DNA of 64,000 nucleotides, from positions 13,060,501-13,124,500 of the forward strand of contig CM038469.1 in NCBI GenBank assembly GCA_021464415.1. The letters are read 5' to 3'. The translations under genes and the position numbers were made by a program. The notes beneath the pieces were generated by a model that was given only the letters and a program-made list of their open reading frames with translations, was not told the origin of the DNA and made no database searches. This document shows, one piece after another, positions 59,112 through 64,000 of the stretch. The DNA comes from Lonicera japonica. Lineage: Eukaryota; Streptophyta; Magnoliopsida; Dipsacales; Caprifoliaceae. Position 1 is the first letter of the stretch, and every line of letters starts with the position of its first letter.

Positions 59112-59197
59112 CTCACGACCAACTTCCCAGGGGGTCACCCATCCTGAGATTGCTCTGGTCCAAGCACGCTTAACTTCGGAGTTCTCATGGGATCCGA
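59112..59197 (-). promoter_or_regulatory. 5S-rRNA-like Pol III promoter block in Cassandra 5' LTR
   Basis: Same block as in the other LTR (GGATCCCATGAGAACTCCGA ... AGGATGGGTGACC), with few differences (for example TGAGATTGC against TGGGATTGC). In the 5' LTR it is positioned to transcribe the element. Confidence 0.85.
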
Positions 59198-59499
59198 AGC
59201 CAATGAGCCTCCTAAAAGGCCTCGTACTTGATTAGCGACAATATCTTACTTATATGGGTCTCCAAGGATCCCCCATCTTCCGATATGGGATGCCCCTTTT
59301 GAGCTACCTTTCCTCCACCCAAGGGAGTACTCCATCACTCGCAGGGCGTCACATGATCTATGTAATTAATTTCGATTTTAATTTATATATATTAGATCAG
59401 TTATGTGAACTCTTTAAAAAGAGGCATATGATCTATGTAATTAATTTCGATTTTGATTTATTTAGATTTAGATATAATAGTTCATGTGTGAACTCCTTA

Positions 59500-60549
59500 C
59501 ATGGAGTCATAAGACTTTGTATCTAAAGACTATTGTTTCTTTAACGAAGATAGGGGCAGCGAAGTGGCGATATTGGTCATGGCAGGTTTCCAACATACTA
59601 GGGATGTTGAAGTTCATACTATAATAGCAGGGATTTGATTATTCTTATTGTTGAATGGTGTGATGCTTTGTGTGATTGTGTGTTTGGTTGTATATGTTTA
59701 ATTATTAGGTTGCATTATTATTTTGGACAACATGGATAAATGACAACACTTAGATCACGTTTTGTTTGATACTTGTCAATTAATAATTGGGTATGTAAAT
59801 ATAAGTCTTGTGCAATTAAAAAAATAAAAGCAGTAAAATAATTTGATTGCACGTAGGTTTTATGTTTCATACCCTTGTATTTTAATTGACTAGAATTAAA
59901 CATTTTTTCCTTATAACCCCCAGAAAATAATGTTTTAAATACTAAGTGGTAGGGATTTTTTCGCATAAAAACCCCACAATCTCCATCATTGATTTTTAGA
60001 TGAAGTAATTTATTCTTAGTGTGAGTTATAGTGATCACCTCCATATCAGAAAGAATAGATTGCGGAATCATTGTATAAATTTCTCTGAAAGATAATTTTA
60101 AATGATGTGATTTACTTTTTATGTGGGTTTTAATACCCACCTCCATATCGGAAAAACTAAATTGCAGAATCATTGGATTAGATTAAATAATGGTATACAC
60201 TTAGATAGAAATAATAACATGCTCTCCAACTAAGTCTCTACTATTATTTATAAGACTAAAGGAAGTCAGTTATTTGAATTTTATTTGATAATAAAGAATT
60301 GTCTAAATAGTATGTGTAACTTAATAATAAGGGATTGTCTAGATAGTAAAATTTAATAGATTTAAGCCTACTTAAAAAATAATGAATAATAGACGACCTC
60401 ACTAACGAGGCATATTATTCAAAGTTTTAGGCTGCTGACGAATACTTTTTAAAAATGGTAGAGGGTAACATATTTAAATACATTGTTTAAAGTTATTATT
60501 GCCCATTATAATTTTTATTATTATTGTTATGTGATTCTCATGATTTAAA
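59500..60549 (+). other. Upstream region of the copia element, LTR not delimited
   Basis: Noncoding, AT-rich. A direct repeat of about 108 bp spans 59950-60175 (CACCTCCATATC.GAAA.A near 60037 and 60138, each followed by TTGC.GAATCATTG). Such repeats suggest LTR or leader sequence. I could not find a TG...CA LTR end or a primer site. Confidence 0.35.
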
Positions 60550-60987
60550 ATGGCAAACTCTTTCAACCCATTTTCTATTATACTCAACCAAAACAAATTG
60601 ACTGGACCTAATTATATTGACTGGAAAAGGAACTTGAACATTGTGCTTACTGCTAAAGATTACATGTTTATGCTCACTGAGGTTTGTCTAGAAGAACCTG
60701 GTGAGGGGGTGACTGATGAGGAAACCCAGGCTTACCGAAAGTGAAAAAGGGCTGATGAGATGGTGCGGTGTTACATTTTGGCTTCTATGTCAAATGTGCT
60801 ACAACATCAGTATGATTTTTTTGCCACCGCCTATGACATAATGTTGAACCTCAAAGATATGTTTGGGGATCAGGATCGTGCAGCAAGGCAGACTGTGATG
60901 AAGGACCTCATGAACACAATAACGGCCAAAGAAACCCGAGTTAAGGATCATGTTCTGAAGATGATTGGTCTTCTGAATGTCTTTTGA
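60550..60987 (+). pseudogene. Copia gag remnant
   Basis: MANSFNPFSIILNQNKLTGP and YIDWKRNLNIVLTAKDYMF are the start of a Ty1/copia Gag (UBN2-type domain). After a TGA at 60742 it continues in the same frame with VRCYILASMSNVLQHQYDF and AARQTVMKDLMNT. It ends at a stop near 60985. Gag normally packages element RNA; this copy is broken. Confidence 0.85.
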
Positions 60988-61299
60988 ATGAACTAGAGAT
61001 CCTTGGAGTTTAAATCGATGGCGAAATTCAAGTCGATATCATTGTTTAGTTGTTATTGAATTCATTTAAGGGATTTTGACTGAATTACAACACGAATAAG
61101 TTTAAATATTCATTGTCGAAACTTCTTAAAGAAGTCTAATCAGCTGATGGACTCCTTGGTAAGTCATCTAGTGCTCTGGTGGTTGAGAAAGCTTATACTT
61201 CTAAGCCTAAAAGTAAGAAAAAGAAAAAGAATAAAAAGAAGAATGCACAAGCTAAAGTTCAATAAGGAGCAGCAGTACAGCAGTCGCTGGACCTCAAGG

Positions 61300-62640
61300 A
61301 GGAGTGAAAAAACCTAGAGGCAAGTGTTTTCATTCTAAGCAGAAAGGTCACTGGAAGAAGGATTGTCCCCGTTTCCTAAACCGCCAGAACAATGACGGTA
61401 AATTTTATTTATTAGTTATTGAAACTTATTTAGCTGTCCAATCTACCAGTACCTAGTGTGTAGATTCGGGAACCACTAATCATGTATGTAATACTTTGTA
61501 GGGGTTCCAGGAAACCAGGCAACTTCAAAATAGATAAATTTGTCTACACATGGGTAATGCTACGTAGGTGGCAATAGTTGTAATAGGAGATGTTTATCTT
61601 TAGTTTAGTCTGGATATGATTTTAGTTATTAAGAATTGTCTATATGTACCTTCCATTAGAAGGAATTTAATTTTTGTTTCTAGATTGGTTGAGGAAAAAT
61701 ATTTTGTTCATTTTAATGATAAATCAATTATTACTAAAAAAACAAACAATTTATTTGTTCTGGTACATTGGTGAATGATCTTTATATTATTAATCTTGAC
61801 TTGTCCACATTGCAACTAAACGAATTGAATAGTACTAGTAGTTTACCAATTAAAAGAAAGGAAGCTTTAAAGATGAATCAAATATATCTTTGGCACTTAT
61901 GCCTTGGTCATATTAATCTTAAAAGAATTCAAAGACTGCTCTAAAATGGACCATTAGGTTCACTGGAAGTGGAGACACTTCCTGTTTGTGAATCATGTTC
62001 AGAAGGTAAAATGACAAAAAAACCATTCTCGACAAAAGGCTATAAGGCTAAAGAACAGTTATAACTAGCTCACTCTAATTTTTGTGGTCCCATGACTGTC
62101 CAGGCTAGATGTGGCTTTGGGTACTTCATCATATTTATTGATGATTAGTCAAGGTATGGATACATTTACTTAATGAATATCTCTTAGGAGAGTTTAGGGA
62201 ATACTTGTCAAAGAATGGGATTACATCCCAGTTGTCTGCACGGGGTATGCCACAGCAGAATGGTGTAGCAAAAAAAAGGAATATGACTCTTTTGGAAATG
62301 GTAAGATCTATGATGAGTTATTCAGGCCTATCTTATTCTTTTTGAGGATATGCTTTAGAAATAGCAGCATATTTTCTTAACTTAATACCATCAAAGTCAA
62401 TACCTACTACATCCATAGAATTGTGGATTGGGCGTAAGCCCAGTCTGCGGCATATTCGGATATGGGGTAGTCCAACATACGTGCTGAAAGGTAATGCGGA
62501 TAAATTAGAATTAAGAATAGAAGTGTGTTTCTTTGTTGGTTTCCAAAAGGAACCAAGGGTGACCTATTTTATGATCCTCGAGAACGTAAAGTTATTGTTA
62601 GCACCAATGGTAGATTCTTAGAAGATGATTATATCATAGA
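61300..62640 (+). pseudogene. Copia zinc knuckle, protease and integrase remnant
   Basis: The knuckle reads KCFHSKQKGHWKKDCP (about 61320), with Ser in place of the second Cys. The protease site is CVDSGTTNHVCNT (about 61459). The GAG-pre-integrase segment LWHLCLGHINLKRIQRLL and PVCESCSEGKMTKKPF follows (about 61892-62030). Integrase starts at FIIFIDD near 62130. An internal deletion near 62175 joins IYLM to EYLLGEFREYLSKNGITSQL, removing the second catalytic Asp. NGVAKKRN replaces the expected Asn-Gly-Val-Ala-Glu, so the catalytic Glu is also lost. Several stops. Confidence 0.85.
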
Positions 62641-63044
62641 CCACAAGCCCAAGAGTAGTGTTGTTCTAAAGGAAATAAGAGGATAAAAAGTAGGGCACAA
62701 TTTGTATATACCTTAAGTACAAGAGGAAGTACCACAAGAGATATATATTATCCTATTACCTCGTTGTAGTGGGAGAATTGCTAATGCTTGTGCACATCCT
62801 GAACAAACCACTAACACGAAAGTTCTTGAACCAACATAGATTCCTGAACCAACACAAATTCTTGAACCGGCACAGCATGTCGATAGTGAGTTGGCAAGTT
62901 TAGTATCTGTAGAAGATACACAAACACAAGCGGTGCTTTGTCATAGTAGGAGGGTTTTTCATAAACCCTACCGTTTTATGTTCTTTGGTGAGTTTTATGA
63001 CAAGGTCCCTGATGAACAAGAAACGGATCCTTTTAACTACAATG

Positions 63045-64000
63045 AAGCACTTCAAGGTAAAAGATGCAGAAAAATGGCAAAAGGTTATGAAATCTGACAT
63101 GGAGTCCATCTACTCTAATAAACTCTGGGATCTTATAGAGCCACCCAAAGGGATAAAATCCATCGAATGCATGTGGGTATATAAGAGAAAGAGAGGCGCC
63201 AGCGGGAATGTGGAAACCTTTAAAGTAAGGCTTGTTACAAAAGGGTTCATTCAGAAAGAAGGAATCGATTATGATAAAACCTTTTCACCGATAGCCATGC
63301 TAAAGTTTTTTTAGATTCTCTTATCCATTGCGGCTCATCTTGATTATAAGATTTGGCAAATGGATGTCAAGACAGCTTTCCTTAATGGAAGTATTAATAA
63401 AAGCATCGATATGATCCAGCCAAAAGGATTCATAGCAAAGGGCCAAGAGCACATATTGCACAAGCTTAAGAAGTCTATTTATGGGCTTAAGCAAGCGTCT
63501 AGATCTTAGAATATCCGTTTTGATCAGGCAATCAAGTCTTTTGGTTTTGATCAATGCCCGGATTAGTCTTGTGTGTACAAAAGGCACAACAAAAATGCAG
63601 TGCTATTTCTAGTATTGTATGTGGATGATATATTACTTATTGGGAACGAAATAGGGTTATTATCTTCAGTGAGGGTATGGTTATCAAGTTAATTAGATAT
63701 GAAGGACATAGGAAAAGCTAGTCACATCCTTGGTATTAAACTTATACGAGATCGAAAAAATAGGATGTTGGGCTTATCATAAGCTACTTATATTGATACA
63801 ATTCTTTCCAGATTTAGTATGCAAGATTCCAAGAAAAAGTTTCTCCTTTTCAGGCATTGAATCATTATATCCAAGGATCAGTGTCCTAAGGCACTTGATG
63901 AAATAGAGAAAATGAAGGTAGTTCCTTATGTCTCGGTGGTAGGAAGCCTCATGCATGCTATGTTGTGTATTATACTAGACATCTATTTTGTTGTTGGCAT
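63045..64000 (+). pseudogene. Copia reverse transcriptase remnant, runs off the window
   Basis: WQKVMKSDMESIYSNKLWDL, CMWVYKRKRG, FKVRLVTKGFIQKEGIDY, IWQMDVKTAFLNGSI (about 63352), LKKSIYGLKQASRS and the active site VLYVDDILLIGN (about 63613) follow in copia order. SHILGIKLIRDRKNRMLGLS and VVGSLMHAMLC extend to the window end. Stops near 63312, 63508, 63565, 63690, 63779 and a frame break near 63840. RNase H and 3' LTR would lie beyond 64000. Confidence 0.88.

Larger units (their letters stand above)
58591..59353 (-). mobile_element. Complete Cassandra TRIM retrotransposon
   Basis: 763 bp with LTRs at 58591-58938 (3' LTR, 348 bp) and 59008-59353 (5' LTR, 346 bp) and a 69-bp internal region. 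Perfect TGATC duplicates lie at 58586-58590 and 59354-59358. Read on the minus strand, the primer site TGGTATCAGAGC (59005-58994) matches initiator tRNA-Met and a polypurine tract CTTGGGGGAAAGA (58951-58939) precedes the 3' LTR. There is no coding region, so it depends on enzymes from other elements. The 5S-rRNA-like block in each LTR is the defining Cassandra feature. Confidence 0.95.
58530..59500. repeat. Direct repeats around the Cassandra insertion
   Basis: TTAGATCAGTTATGTGAACT followed by C.TTAAA.A.AGGCATATGAT is present at about 58550-58590 and again at about 59391-59430. TCTATGTAATTAATTTCGAT occurs at 59357 and 59431. Cassandra therefore inserted into a short tandem repeat of about 75 bp. 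Confidence 0.75.

Noticed and set aside
58695..59197. Two 5S rRNA genes
   Set aside because: Only part of 5S is present and it is embedded in matched LTRs with primer site, polypurine tract and target duplication, so this is Cassandra.
1..64000. Bacterial defence system or operon
   Set aside because: All identifiable content is plant nuclear: LTR elements, SINEs, introns and a CEP gene; no operon structure.

Overview
The window is nuclear DNA of a flowering plant, probably a eudicot; I cannot name the species. It is mostly nested retrotransposons plus AT-rich intergenic DNA. Plant signs are Ty3/gypsy elements of the Tat lineage (with an extra 'archaeal-type' RNase H), Ty1/copia remnants, a Cassandra TRIM with 5S-rRNA-like LTRs, tRNA-derived SINEs, a Mutator-like element, an endogenous caulimovirid fragment, and one single-exon gene for a CEP (C-terminally encoded peptide) hormone precursor. 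I found no bacterial features, CRISPR array or free rRNA/tRNA gene.

Layout. 1-577 and 16385-20469 are the 3' noncoding part of an old Tat-type element ('D'), with its 3' LTR starting at 20470. A full-length 15.8-kb Tat-type element ('A', 583-16379, perfect GTATG duplication) sits inside D. A carries gag, protease, RT, RNase H, a second RNase H and the integrase zinc finger. Its integrase core is missing, and a four-exon plant-mobile-domain (PMD) gene in antisense orientation occupies that place (9511-13259). D is also interrupted by a solo LTR (18543-19756, family B) and a 3.5-kb solo LTR (21112-24612). 25941-31933 is an inverted solo LTR of D's family. It contains a short family-B element (26939-30857), which in turn contains another solo LTR (28838-30079).

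31934-52544 is gene-poor intergenic DNA. It holds a MULE-like element (34354-35237), a caulimovirid RT/RNase H fragment (36015-36299), a truncated long LTR (36358-about 39540), a 4.3-kb solo LTR (41814-46103) with a copia-like solo LTR inside it (43019-44574), several SINEs, and the CEP gene (48863-49348, minus), the only host gene I can defend.

52545-64000 is again mobile DNA: a second copy of the copia-like LTR, a decayed minus-strand Tat-lineage pol (about 55490-58390), a complete Cassandra (58591-59353), and a decayed copia polyprotein (60550-64000) that runs off the window.

The most interesting signals are regulatory and structural. Palindromes built on TGTCGCGCGACA cluster upstream of the TATA box in A's LTR and again upstream of the TATA box of its antisense PMD gene. 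A hairpin closed by TCG...CGA abuts the polypurine tract in three related elements. An AGTCGACT motif is repeated four times with identical 22/19/22-bp phasing in both copies of the copia-like LTR. Six solo LTRs have recognisable target-site duplications (four perfect), so LTR-LTR recombination has been frequent here.
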